64,000 nucleotides of DNA from Microcebus murinus (GCF_040939455.1 NC_134106.1:79057001-79121000); one strand, 5' to 3'. Positions 34,286-46,142 are shown, counted from the stretch's first letter. Notes: generated by a model from the sequence alone, not told the origin. Numbers and translations: made by a program.

Positions 34286-34316
34286 GAAATCGGACTTTCC
34301 ATACTTAATAACCTAA
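34286..34316 (-). repeat. Mariner right terminal inverted repeat
   Basis: Reverse complement starts 'ttaggttattaagtatgg'. It lies 148 bases upstream of the transposase start codon, so it would hold the transposase promoter side. Confidence 0.92.
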
Positions 34317-34318
34317 TA

Positions 34319-36025
34319 TCATTAGCATTTTTAGTGGACAAGCTGGTGTCTGCTATAACCAATTTAGGAATCCATATTTATTTATTTTTCCCTCCAGTCT
34401 ATCAAAGACATGTTAATACAGAGAGCTAAGGGAGTCCCGTGAGTACAGAACCAGTGAGATTGAGTTACCTGCGTAAGGAGACCGATTTCTCAGGTGTAAC
34501 CACTCCGGGCACTGAGGCTAAGAAGCCCGCTCGCCTGGCTCTGAGGACCTCCCCCTTTCACACGCACTGTTGTACGCGTTTTCCTTCTGCCCGCAGAATA
34601 ATCACTTCGTCTATGATTCCTTCTCCGACACAAAGCCTGGGAGTCACAGGTCAATAGCAAAACCACAGATTAGGAACAAAGACAGATGCACCAGTGGGCA
34701 GAAGCAGGTAACGCGTGCTAATCATAGGGTGAGAGCCTTTGCAACTGTCCATCTCGCCTCTGCCCTCTGAGGTGGGGGGCTGGCACTTCTGTTCTGGCTG
34801 TGGGATAAAAGGTGCTGTATTTTCCTCGTTGGCCTAAGCACCACAAATGGGTCTTCCAGCTTCTCTCATTAAAGATGAATTTGAGTAGATTAGAGATGGA
34901 GAAGAAAAAAAAAAAAAAACCAACGGAAGGTAAAAGGTTTTCATCACTTAATAATGCCAATTTTATCATCACTTAGCATAACTTCTTTCTGCCAATTTTA
35001 TCATCACTTACAATAACTTCCATTAGGGTAATAAGGCATTAAGTATATGTTGATTGCAAATAATCTGGTTACATTTACTAATTATATGGAGACTGATTTT
35101 TTTTTCCTGTTTGAAATGTAATTTTAAAACATCTCCACTTCCTAAAAACAGGACATATCGAAGTAAGGAGACACATATGCTGCAGAGATAGAAAATGAGA
35201 TTTTTGTGTATTTGGCAAGTGCCTGATTACAAGATGAAAATAGATGGAGAATTCATCTGCAGAAATAAAGAATGTAAATGGCTTGCTCGGGTTGATTTGC
35301 TTTCACCTTCTCTCCCTTGGGGTTGAATTAATATGTTTACTACTGATAAGCGGTTTCATATAGCCGAAGATGTCAATGCTCAAATACCATCTCACGGAGT
35401 GGAGGTCCACCCTGAAAACGTGGTCTTTATAGAGATTAAGTATAAACTGCCAGCCTCTGGATTTTATGAGTCTTGCATAGCTGTGAAGTGCTGCTTTGAG
35501 TAAGAGAGAGAGAGGCTTTAGATGCATTATATTGTCATTTAGGGCTGCTATAAAATTTCGTAAGGCTGTCCATTACTACCCTAGCTTTCAGGTGGTTGTC
35601 ATCGCTCAATGGTACTAATGACACTATTACTACAACTAGCAAGTTGCCACTTGAACATTGGCACATAAGGACTAGATTCACATTATTTGTTTCTAATTCG
35701 ATAAAATACCCCTTGGCTGTTTTCAAGTTTATAAATGCCCTGACCCTCCAAACCAGAGCTGGGCTTTCAGAGATGCCCTTTTTGGTAGTTCTGGAGCTGG
35801 AAATGATTTCCTTCCAGCCACAGACATTTTCTAATCTATTTTTCAGGACAATATTCAGATCTGTTTGGCTCAGAAGAAACAAACAAACAAAATAACTCAG
35901 ATGTCAATTAAAATTATAATGACAATGATAGTTTGCACTGTGTTGTGCTTTCAATTGTTTAAAAACAATTTTATGTTATTCTCTCTCTTTAAAAGATCCT
36001 GAACATTAGGAGGATGTGTGTTATT
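34319..36025. other. Mostly unassigned sequence
   Basis: No gene. A 35-bp tandem duplication is at 34955-35024. An A-run lies at 34904-34919. Frames of 115 and 99 codons on opposite strands (35535-35895) overlap and are not recognisable. Confidence 0.45.
34955..35024. repeat. Local tandem duplication, 35-bp unit x2
   Basis: 'tgccaattttatcatcact' plus 'ta' is identical at 34955-34975 and 34990-35010. The following 'ataacttc' is also shared, with a few changes between units. Confidence 0.9.
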
Positions 36026-36029
36026 TGTT

Positions 36030-36130
36030 ACATTTTATAGATTAAGCAGGTATTTGCCCCATTTTACAGATAAGGAACTGAGGCTTAAAGAGACTCACTC
36101 AAGGTCACACATCAAGCACCTGTCAGGATG
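36030..36130 (+). mobile_element. MIR SINE fragment, sense
   Basis: 'gccccattttacagataagg', 'aactgaggcttaaagagac' and 'tcaaggtcacacatcaagc' are MIR core and 3' side. Confidence 0.85.
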
Positions 36131-36134
36131 AAGA

Positions 36135-37265
36135 GTAGGGGACTCCAGCTGGCCTGACTGGCAGCCTTTCAATCACAGAATGTGAAAGGTACATGACAGG
36201 AAATGCAAACCACTCCGTTTGCTGTCAACTAAACTGCAGTATACTTTCACCACCATCTCCCAGAGCACGGGTCTTACATAAGGATGTGACTTTTCATGTT
36301 AGATCTGGCAGATTGGGCTGATGCAGAGGGCCTGCCTAATTTTAGCAGTTTCTAGCTCCTCACATGGCGTCTGTCTCTATGATTTGCACTTACCATCAGA
36401 TGGATGTGAAGAGGTGTCTGAGACAGCCGAAACCGTGCTGCCCTTATGCTTGGAGAGTGGGGCACACTTCACGTGGCTGCAGGGACAACAGCTGCGCCAC
36501 CCACATTGCCAAGGGCCTTGAGGGTCACCTGCTCACTGACTGCCCCTGGAGGCACCTCTCAAGTTGCTCAGTTACTTTGGTTTCCTTCCCAGAAGTAAAG
36601 AAAGGTGGGAATAACTTCCATCTCCCTGAAGTTTCCCTAAGAGCAAGTAAAAAAACCTAATGTAATTCAAATTCTAATGCACCCAAAGATATAAGCTTGT
36701 CCCTTCTGATTGCAAGTTGCTACCCGATGGTATATTAATTCCCAAGGACACTGCTATTATACTTGACATTTTATTTTGGGAAAAAAGGTCAGGAATGTTT
36801 AAGTTAAAAAAGTCTCGGTCAAAGAAATTCCAGAAACTCCTCCATATGAAATTTTTCCTTAATTTCAGTCTCCTTCCCTCTGTATATGCACCCTACCACT
36901 AGAATCATACACCAGAAGACCTTGAGCAATTCCAAGGCTAAGGGAAGCAAGGTTTATATATTTCTGGGAAGAATGCTCCCAACCTGAATTTTTAGCTGCT
37001 CTTGCCATCCCATTCTATCCTTTTTTTTTTTTTTCTGTCTCTAAAGACACTACATAAGAACAGGCATTATCTTTGTTGGAATGCTGAATTTCCTTATGAT
37101 GCTGATTTTTTCATATATTCTTTATGTTTGCCCTATCAAAAGTAGACCTGAGCATTTTGCTGGCCATAAATAGAGGTATATAAATTCTGGTGCAAGTTGC
37201 GTTTTTTTAAGCTATAAAAAGCCAAGCATGGCTTCCCTAAGTGTAAAATCACCAAGGTGAGATCT
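36135..37265. other. Unassigned repeat-poor sequence
   Basis: No gene recognised. A T-run lies at 37020-37034. The frames at 36321-36660 overlap each other. Confidence 0.45.
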
Positions 37266-37266
37266 G

Positions 37267-37308
<42 letters not shown>
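37267..37308. repeat. (GT)n microsatellite
   Basis: About 20 GT units. Confidence 0.96.
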
Positions 37309-37309
<1 letters not shown>

Positions 37310-39774
37310 CCTACATGTTATCTTTGGGAGTTGAAGAGCCGTGGCAATGCCCCCGTTATCAGCCCACTGGATTTATTGAGCATCCTTTGCAAGATGCCTT
37401 GTGGAGGAGGTTCAAACGCACAGATGCGGGCCCTGCAGTCTCAACACTGACAATCTTTATATTAACAAGAACGCAGTTCTAAATTATTCAAAACTCTGCT
37501 AAAATTAGGCCCAAATGTTCAATTTTCCACGTGTTCCTCTTAATTAAAAATGAAATGAAAGAGAAAAAGAAACCATCAAAGTGATATAAATAAAAACAGA
37601 TGGAATGCAGTATTGGAAGCTCTCTTCTGTAATAACATTCCCTTTAATAAAATTCATTGGTTAATTTGGTTGATAAAATCAGCGTTAAAATTAAATAAGA
37701 ATTAACATACACTTGGATAAATATTTGTAGTTTCCTTCATGTGCTACCATGATAAAGGTAATTTAGCTTAAAAGCAGTCATCATCTTTCTTCATAACTGA
37801 TAAAGCATTACTAATTGTGTGTGTTAATATGGTACAATATGGAACTGAATAGAGATTTTATCTTAATAACGTCTCCATTAAATTAAAGACAGCGTTGTAT
37901 GACATGAAAGATAAGTCTGTTTATTCCAAACTAGCACATCAAAAGAGTAACTGTGGGGAGAGGATGCAGTAACTAACATTTTCTATCCTGTGCTAGCTGG
38001 CAACATTACATTTTTAGTCACCAGTTGTAAGCCATGCCGTTTTGTGGGATAATCTAGATAATGTTTCCTTGAGAAAAGTGATACTTTAATTACGGTGTAA
38101 AAGATACTTATCTTTTCCTTTCTGTGTCTAATAGGATATTTCTATAAACAAGATGCTGGGTGGAAAATGATCTGACTCTGTTGCAATGAAATAACTGTTC
38201 TCTGAGGCTATTTCATCACCCCCCCCCGGGGGTCTGTTAGCAGGACACCAGCAGCCAGGGATTGCCAAGAAGAGAACCCATCTCCTGCTTGCGAGAGCGA
38301 AGAATAATGATTTTAACTAGGGGAAGGATAGTGCCACGATTTTGGTGCTTTTTTCTGTCTGTCACTCGTGTGCAGGACTTGCCCTCCTGGGCCGTGTGGT
38401 TGTGCTCGCAGCTGTGTCCCTGCAGGCTGGAAGGCCAGGACTCGTTCCAGTGCCCTCGCCAGCAGAGGGCCCCAGGCCTGAGAAGTGGGAGCTCAGCCCC
38501 GATGGAAAACAGAGAATTGGAGCCAAAGCCCAGGGCCCTTCCCCAGGTGGGCCCGGGCAGCTCAGCTCTGATGAACACATCACTGCCTTGGCACCATCTG
38601 CCCTGGAGGACCAGGCGATGTCTGGAATGCCAGTTGTTTTGCCTGTTCATTTGTTTTGTATTTTAAAAGCACATGCCACAAATGGCCTATTTGGAGGCTG
38701 TGGATTCGCTGTGAACATGAGACGCTGTGCATGGGTATGTCATCTCTCTGCCTCTGGGAGCAAACGTCCCCAGCCCCGCACACTTGGGGAGAGGCCTCAG
38801 ACATATCTCTTCCCCGCCGACGTCAGCCACACACACACTACACACACATGTCTGATCAGAGGCAGCATTAGTGTGAACAGCCAGAGTCAATATTAAGTAC
38901 TGGCTAAGAATGAAAGCAGTTTGGGAATAATTATAATCCCCCCCACCCACCCCCAATAGGCTGTTCAAAAAGTCAGTCTGCAGAAGCGGGTGCCAGCCCT
39001 ATTTTTATACCAACCCAACTGAATTCTTAATATCTGGCAAAAAAGAAAATCAGGGCTTAACATAAAGCGGGAGATGTAATAAATAATGAACTGCACTAAC
39101 AGCTTAGCATCATAAGGAGACAGATGGAAAACTTCTCTCCCGAGATTGCTTCTTCCAGAATTAGAGAAAGGGCTTCTGGACGTGTTCAGGGTGGATAGTT
39201 CAAGCCTGAATTTCAATGAGGTGGGAACACTTTTTAGTACAAATGCAAGATTTTCATATCTCCCTTTTAGGAAATACAGCAATTATGGCATTCGTCTGTT
39301 TCATCCAGGACTCGAAAAGCAAAACCCCAAACCGCAGACTCCTCCAGCATGTCTGATTCAGTCAGACAAGGGAAGATGCTGCTCGTCTTTGTGTCCTGCA
39401 GAAGTGCTACGATGCCATCATCTGTCCAGGAAAAGAAAAGATCCCCATCGATGTGCTGACGTTATCAGAAAACTGGAGCATTGGGAAGAAAGGAATTATT
39501 TCCGTGAGAAAAACCAACCATCGGCTCATAATGGGCTGAAAGGCCAATGAATGCTTCTCAGAGACTTCCAAGGCCCCATGTCCTGGACCCAGAATGGCAG
39601 CTGAGTCAGCATGGCTCTGCTGCGTCACGTGGGGGTGCCGCAGACTCCTCAGTCTTCATTCTCTTTCCGGGAAATGGGCCCATTCACAGGTGGACACACC
39701 AAGGCACAGGTAACCTCGAGAGCTCATTTACCCACCAATTCCTGGCCTTCTCTGGAGTCCCAGCTGCCATCTTT
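37309..39774. other. Repeat-poor block, AT-rich then GC-mixed, no gene supported
   Basis: 37480-38220 is AT-rich with no identifiable repeat, resembling conserved non-coding DNA in texture. A C11G5 run is at 38218-38233. In 38237-38968, frames of 137, 134 and 184 codons overlap on both strands, which argues for chance. A 134-codon plus-strand frame at 39146-39550 (starts MLLPELEKGLLDVF) is the least explained by repeats, but I do not recognise it. A CA-rich patch is at 38827-38848. Confidence 0.4.
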
Positions 39775-41040
39775 TGTTAAATTGGTACATAATATTAATA
39801 TTGTACATATTTATGATATGAACAATATCGTAAATCACATTGATATTTTGAATCACATTGATATCACATTGATATTTTGATACACGAATGCAGAATGTAA
39901 TGATCGAATGAGGGTAATTAGGATCTCCATCACCTCAAGCATTTATCATTTCTTTGTGTTGGGAATATTTAAAATCTAGTATTTTGAAATATACAATATA
40001 TTGTTGTTCACTATAGTCACCCTACTGTGCTACTGGATCCTAGAACTTATTCCTTCTATCTAACTCTATTTTTGCACCCATTAATGACCTATCTTCATCC
40101 CCCCCATGCCCCCAACCCTTCCCAGTCTCTGGTAACCACCACCATACTCTCTACCTCCATGAGATCAATTTTTTTAGCTCCCATATATGAGCGAGAACAT
40201 GCGGTATTTGTTTTTCTGTGCTTGACTTATTTCACTTAACATAATGACCTCTGGTTTCCATCCAAGTGGCTGCAAATAATGGGCTTTAATTCATTTTTTA
40301 TGGCTGAATAATATTCATTGTGTGTATATACCACATTTTCTTTATCTATTTATCTATTATTGGACACTTAGATTGATTCCGTATCTTGGCTATTGTAAAT
40401 AATGCTGCAATAAATATGGGACTGCAGATATTTCCTTAACATACTTATTTCCTTTCTTTTGGATATATACCCAGCAGTGGATTGCTGAATCATATGGTAG
40501 TTCTATTTTTAGTTTTTTGAGGAACCTCCATACTGTTTCCAATAGTGGCTGTGCAAATTTATATCCCACTGACTAGCATTCCTTTTCTCTGCATCCTTGC
40601 CAGAATCTGCTATTTTTTGTCTTTTGATAATAGCCGCTTTTAACTGGGATGAGATGATATCTTATTGTGGTTTTGATTTGCATTTCCCTGATGATTAGTG
40701 ATGTTGAGCATTTTTTCATATACCTGTTCACTGTTTGTATGTTTTCTTTTGAGAAATGTCTTTTCAGATTATTTGCCCATTTTAAAACCATATTGTTTGT
40801 TTTCTTGCTATTGAGTTGTTTGAATGCCTTATATATTCTGGTTATTAATCCCTGTAGGATGGATAGTTTGCAAATATTTTCTCTTATTCTGTAGGTTGTC
40901 TCTTTGCTCTCTTGATTGTTTTCTTTGCTGTACAAAAGCTTTTTAGTTTGATGTTATTTTCTCTTTTTGCTTTTGTTTCCTGTGCTTTTGAGGGCTTACC
41001 CCAAAAATCTTTGCTCAGTCTGCAAGAACAAAATTTGCAT
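39775..41040 (-). mobile_element. L1 LINE 3' end, antisense, about 1.27 kb
   Basis: Plus strand: 'aattggtacataatattaat' to the 3' UTR, 'cccatatatgagcgagaac', 'atggctgaataatattcatt', 'ctttcttttggatatatacc', 'tttgcatttccctgatgatt', then ORF2 C-terminal sequence. 5'-truncated near 41040. A small tandem array of 'atcacattgatattttga' (39834-39880) lies in the UTR. Confidence 0.9.
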
Positions 41041-41689
41041 AATGCTCTGATTAGGGTTTGGGGAACATTCAGAGCAAGTCTGTCGGATGGCTTCTCCTAG
41101 GGTACCTGAGCCAACAGGTGGCCTTAACCTTCACCACAGCTACAATTATACAATTCTTCCAAAACCCAGCTGACTCTTTGCAGAAATCATGCATTTAAAA
41201 ACGATGCATGCTTTCTTCTCTTGGGAACACTGCGAATAATGGGGTGCTCCAGTTTCACTATAATGCCTCAGATGAACTGTTCAACTCATAACCCTTAACT
41301 ACAAATGAATAGTAGCATGGACAGTCAAGTACAGAGTCAAGTTTAAACTGCCAAGAAATAGGAAATCAGGAATAAGATTAACTTACCTTTTAATTGCAGG
41401 AAAGACTAGGAAATGATAAAATCAAAGGCACATTTTTTTTTTCAAAAGCAAGTGAAACAACAACACACACAAGATGTTAACAATCAAGATTATGATTGTG
41501 TTTGTTATTCCCAAAGGCAATGGGAGAGTGTGGTTTGGGAGAGACCAAAAAGAGGAAGTTGTGGAGTCTTTGCTGTCTGGTACTTCCAACACAGTGGAAT
41601 GGGGACAGGTCAGAGAGTGTGTGGTGCTCAGGGCAGTGGGTTGCCATGTAATCAGGGAGAGACTTTCTTTTTTTTAAAGCTTACTACTT
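41041..41689. other. Unassigned sequence
   Basis: Two overlapping frames at 41413-41691 are not recognisable. No repeat called. Confidence 0.45.
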
Positions 41690-41940
41690 AGAAAAATTTC
41701 ACACTTACAGAAAATCTATAGCAATTACTCCTTTATATTCTTTGTTTAGGTTCACAAAATGTTAACATTTTGCCACATAGGTTGTATCACTCCCTATATA
41801 AACATATTATGTAGTTTTATTTTATTTTATTTTTTGCTGAGCCTTTCCAGAGTAAGTTGTAGGTATGATGATCCCCACTCCCCACCCCCCACTTCAGGAT
41901 GCCTCTTCCACGAATAAGGACATTTTCATACAGAACACAT
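41690..41940 (-). mobile_element. Old L1 (L1ME-type) 3' part, antisense, piece 1 of 3
   Basis: 'tcacacttacagaaaatcta', 'tgttaacattttgccacata' and 'aaggacattttcatacag' are antisense old-L1 sequence. The same copy resumes at 42585 and 43440. Confidence 0.7.
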
Positions 41941-42580
41941 TTGCACTCATTTTCTATTACTGCATGACAGAGTGCCACAAATGTGGCAGCTGAAAACAAC
42001 ACCCTTCATCAGCCCATAGTTACTGGGAGTTAGGAGTCTGCATACGGCAGAGCTGGGTTTTCTGCATGAGGTTGCACTGGCAATAATCATGGTGGAGTCG
42101 GGGTTATGGTCTCATCTGAGGCTTGCCTGGGGAAGATTCTGCCTTTCTTGGCAGAGTTCAGTCCCTTGCAGCTGTAGGACTGAGGGCTTCAGTTTCTTGT
42201 GGGCTATCTGCTGGAAGCTGCCTTCAGCTCCCGGAAGTCACCCTCAGTTGCTCCCAGCATAGGCAACCCACAACATGGAAACTTGCCTCTTTAAGCCAGA
42301 AAGGGAGTGAGAGACTCCAGCAGGATGGGGCTACAGTCTTACATAACATAGTCAAGTAATGACGTATCTGTAACCGCAGACCTCCAGGCACTTTTACCAT
42401 ACTGTGTTGGTCAGAAGAAAGTCACAGGACCTGCCCATTTTCAAGGGGAGGGTGTCACACAAGGCAAGAACACCAGGAGGTGAGATCATGGGGACCACCT
42501 CACGTGTCTGTCTGCCATCACGTACCATGACCAGATTCAGGATTAGTGTTGACACCATCCTCCTCTGTATCAGCACTTGA
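41941..42580. mobile_element. Ancient repeat inserted in the L1, family uncertain
   Basis: 'ttttctattactgcatgaca', 'gagtgccacaaatgtggc' and 'gctgaaaacaaca' open a familiar old repeat, and 'gaaagtcacaggacctgccc' follows later. It interrupts the flanking L1, so it is younger than that copy. Confidence 0.5.
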
Positions 42581-42584
42581 TGTC

Positions 42585-42880
42585 AGCGTATGCCATTATT
42601 GGTGATATTCATTCACTCTGATTATTTGGTGAAGGTGGTATCTACCAGGTTTCTCATCTGTTAAATTTACCAATTTTCCCTTTACAATTTTTGTCATAGC
42701 CTATTCTTCACCAAAATTTCAGCCAATAATTTTAGAGAAATTGATGATTTTTTGCCTGAATCAATTATTACTGTGACAGTTGCAAAATGGTGATTTTTTA
42801 AAAATGCTATCACTTTTTAAAACTCTGTTATACAGTGTTTATTAGTTGGCATTCTGCTGTAACAAAGGGCTTGCCCTTCT
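42585..42880 (-). mobile_element. Old L1 (L1ME-type), antisense, piece 2 of 3
   Basis: 'ggtggtatctaccaggtttc', 'tgcctgaatcaattattact' and 'tattagttggcattctgctg' are antisense L1ME-type sequence colinear with 41690-41940. Confidence 0.75.
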
Positions 42881-43440
42881 CCTGTATGTTTGATGGTACT
42901 TGCCCGTGCATGGAGTGGTCAGGCTGTGCTGCAAGATAGAACATAACATGAGTGTGGCCAACGTTAAGCTAGATAAGTGCCACCCAGGGAAGAAAGCCGT
43001 GCATGATTCGAGGTCCCCGAGAACTGACAGCTGCACGTCTGGCTCGGGTGGTACAGTGTTGACTCACAACAAGAGGAGAAAAAGTGTGTGCACAAGATCT
43101 AGCCCCTTGCAATGTGCTGGCCCTCCATGGCCAGCGGGTCCACTCCGTAGGTGACTTGGGCATTGTGACTGCACACACCCCACTTAGTGCTACAGTGGAA
43201 GGACATGCCCCCTCCATGGGGTCTGAAATGCAGAAAGCTGGGGAGGTCCCTGGGGGCCATCAACCCACGCTCTTAAGCAGAACAAAGGAGCACACACCGA
43301 GTCAGAAACAGAGGAAGGTACTCCCTCACAGGTGACAAGCCCGCCACTGGCTACCGAGGGCTCTTTATCTTCTGGTAAGGAAATGTTCCAGGCCCAAGGC
43401 TCTTTCTTACACAACTATGTGGAGGTCTACAGACACCACC
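42881..43440. other. 560-bp unidentified insertion in the L1 copy
   Basis: Balanced, repeat-unlike sequence separating two colinear L1 parts. Small overlapping frames on both strands. No inverted ends or poly-A tail that I can see. See findings. Confidence 0.5.
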
Positions 43441-43860
43441 TTTCCCAATAGTGGGTGTGTATTTATTTACACAGGCATGGACTTTTGGAATCGTATTATT
43501 TTAATGGGTTAAATATATTACTGTCATGGTTTGTGTTGATGTTCCAATTGTGCCATATTTAGTCAATGGGACCCTTTCAAGCTGGTGTCTTCTGAGTCCT
43601 TTTTACACTGTCCCCGGCATCCTGGAATGCTTCCTTCCTTTCTGGCATTACGAGATGATCCAGGCCCATCTTGTTCTTCCCTGTGCCAGCCCTGGCATCA
43701 GCCATTTCTCCAGGCAGCCCTGGCTCCTCATGTGGGGAAATGGCATTTACAGATTAAGATAAGTGTGCATGAGAGGGTTTCAAATACAGCCATGGGCGAT
43801 AGAACTGGGAAAGGCCACGGTAGTGGCCGGGGACATTGGATACCAGCTGTGCTATAGGTT
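43441..43860 (-). mobile_element. Old L1 (L1ME-type), antisense, piece 3 of 3
   Basis: 'tttatttacacaggcatgga', 'tgatgttccaattgtgccat', 'gacccttttcaagctgg'-like and 'gccatttctccaggcagccc' continue the L1 of pieces 1 and 2. Confidence 0.75.
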
Positions 43861-45455
43861 CTTAAGAGGCTGAGAGTTGAGCTGTGGGCAAAGTTTCTCT
43901 TGAATGCCCCCAAGTGTTTAGAACCACACTAACTCTTTGTGGGTCTGCCATAAATACCTGGTTGATTGATTGGTCCATTCATTGACTGTATTTATTGCTC
44001 CATAATAAAGCCAAAGTTAGTTTATGAGATGTATTTTCACGGACTATTGCAACAGGTACAATAAGTGCATGAGCAGCTTGGAGATGAGCCAGGCCATCCC
44101 TCCATTTGGTTAATGAGGCTTCTTGGACCTCAACGAGGGCAATGCCATCTCCGGGTCACACACTTGGCCCACAGCAGAGCCAGGTCTGGACGCCAGCCCT
44201 CCCAGCTGGCTCCTGCATCTCTCATCAGCACGGCTTATAATGGGGTGCCAAAAAGAATCCTTTCCTCTAATAGGAGAGGTCTTCTGAAGCCATGCACTCT
44301 AGCCAAGCTCACACCAACAAGTATTCCTAGCACACGGGCTCACAGGATGTCACCAAAGGCCTGCAGCTGGAGGTTGCCAGCGGTCAGCCCTTCGCTTAGC
44401 AGAATCACCCCCAGACCATGGGTTCTCTCTGAGCACATGCACTGCTGGTGCCCTGCCCATCTGACATGCTTTCTTGACTATGGACCATCTGCAGGGCCCC
44501 GAGCTCCAGAGGCTGCAGGGATTTGGGAGTGGCAAGGTCCCCATCTCTACCCTTAGATCCTCTGTGTCTATCTCACAGTGAGGGGGTAAGCAGTACCCAC
44601 CCCTCTTCACTCATTCGAAAATAGATACAATTTTCTAAAAAGCTAGTTGCAAGTGTAGCTGTGGGTCACTGAGGGCTCAGTCCTTGCCCCATCTCTTGCA
44701 TACTTCCTCTCTAATCATTGCCCCCACCTTGCCAAGAGGCTGTAATTATCTCCTCATTCTTCAGATGAAAGATGTGGGACAAAAGAGGTGAGCAGCCTGG
44801 TCTACACTCACCACAAGGGTGTGGAACAGACAGAGCTGGCAGCTAACCCTGCCCATGGCCTCTGAGCAGGACCCTCCCTGCATCAAGGGTGAAAGGACAT
44901 TTATAGGCCAGAAGGCTGAGTGCCAGAGGCTGGCCACTCATTCATCTGCTCCCCACCACTCGGGTTGGCCTGCGTTCCCAGGACAGTGGGTGCCCCCCAG
45001 CCCCATCCCAGCTTCTCTTTCCCCCCAACCCCCCCCACCGGCCCCAGGCCCCCTCTGCCAGCAGCAGCATCTTCTTTGGCTTCTTGCCTTCCTGAAAGGA
45101 CTTAGTTCCAGGTCTCAGTTTCTAAATCCCAGAAAATTTTTTGGCAGGGCCAGCCCATAAATGTCCTTCCTTTGGCTGGAAGCAGACCGTGTAAGCCACT
45201 CTAGAGGTTTCCCCTTGCAGGCTTTGGAACTTAGCCCAGGGCTGCTTTCTAAGGGTGGGCCTCAGCCGAGTGCTGGGCTATGGCCGCCATCTCTGGCATC
45301 TTTCCTGGGAAACACTTACGCGAGGGTACCTACAGACGGAAACAAACGCCTACTCAGGACTCAGACAAGTTTAATTGACACCGTGGGACCAACATTCAAA
45401 TAAAAATGTTTTAAAGACTCAAATAGGACTTCCCAGTAGTAATTAAGAGGTTACA
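43861..45455. other. Unassigned sequence with weak MIR traces
   Basis: Weak MIR-like stretches occur at 44145-44240 and 44740-44850. The plus frames at 44065-44556 (163 codons) and 44819-45160 (113 codons) have no recognisable domain; the first overlaps an antisense 86-codon frame. C-rich runs occur at 45021-45037. Confidence 0.4.
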
Positions 45456-45973
45456 GGGTTAGACCTAGATTCCAAGGCCAGTTCCAACCGGTACTGGCTG
45501 TGGAACCTTGGGCACATTATCTAACCTGACGAGGGGCTAAGCCCATGTGACCCCCTTCCAGGGGCTGGTTTATCCTAAAGCTAATAAAGCTTAAGGTTTT
45601 TGTATTTGTCATTTCGTCTCATTTATTTGAGAGGGCACCTCAAATTGTTTAAGCTCCAAAGACTTAAATCCATTTCTGCACATTTTTGAGGGCTATTCAC
45701 TTGTTTTAAGGAATAATTGTCTTTTTCTCTGTAAAGAACAAGTAAAATGGTGGAATTGACAGTCTTGGTGAACCCAAGGTGCAGACCCAAAATTCTCTGG
45801 AAGGGAAACATCATTGTCATTTTGCCTCCGGGCCTGGGCCCAAACTCCTCCCCTTCTCCCAGCTGTCTGGGTCTCAGGAGACCAGGTAGGTGAAAAAGCT
45901 TGGAATCACCAAGTGTAGTTCAAGTGTCAGAGGTAAAAAAGTCCTGCTTTCAGGTCTTGTCCCTCCAGCACAA
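45456..45973. other. Unassigned sequence, weak antisense MIR at its start
   Basis: 'actggctgtggaaccttggg' at 45493-45512 resembles antisense MIR. No gene. Confidence 0.4.
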
Positions 45974-46142
45974 CAGATCCCAACCTGGTAGTGTGTTGGA
46001 ATTTCGAGGCATTTCGAGAAACACGAATGCCTGGGCTCGATCCCAAGCAGATTCCATCAGAGTCGTTGGGAGAATGATCCTGGCACCTCATCTAGGTTGC
46101 CCAGCCCAGCTGTTACCGTGCAGCTGAGGTTGGGAACCACTG
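45974..46142. mobile_element. MER20/MER5-like hAT miniature element
   Basis: Left 'cagatcccaacctgg', right 'ggttgggaaccactg': imperfect inverted ends. The internal 'gggctcgatcccaagcagat' and 'tccatcagagtcgttggg' are as in MER20-type elements. 169 bp; no clear 8-bp duplication. Confidence 0.7.

Larger units (their letters stand above)
33042..34316 (-). mobile_element. Mariner DNA transposon, both ends present, 1275 bp
   Basis: A full-size mariner (family norm about 1.3 kb). The left inverted repeat (33042-33072) and the right one (34286-34316, reverse complement) start 'ttaggt' and agree at 27 of 31 positions. TA target duplications flank it at 33040-33041 and 34317-34318. One transposase relic lies inside on the minus strand (34138 to 33114), with short untranslated ends, the standard one-gene layout. 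The ends do not match the 'ttaggttggtgcaaaag' start known for Hsmar1, so this is another lineage. Moderate decay suggests an old but primate-age insertion. Confidence 0.93.

Noticed and set aside
34604..34730. Open sequence with 'gattaggaacaaagacagat' as a possible retroviral fragment
   Set aside because: No retroviral domain or primer-binding site can be seen nearby; treated as unassigned.
38237..38896. Frames of 184, 137 and 134 codons
   Set aside because: All overlap each other on both strands, the signature of stop-poor sequence and not of a gene.
44065..44556. 163-codon plus-strand frame
   Set aside because: No recognised domain, contains MIR-like sequence, and overlaps an antisense frame.
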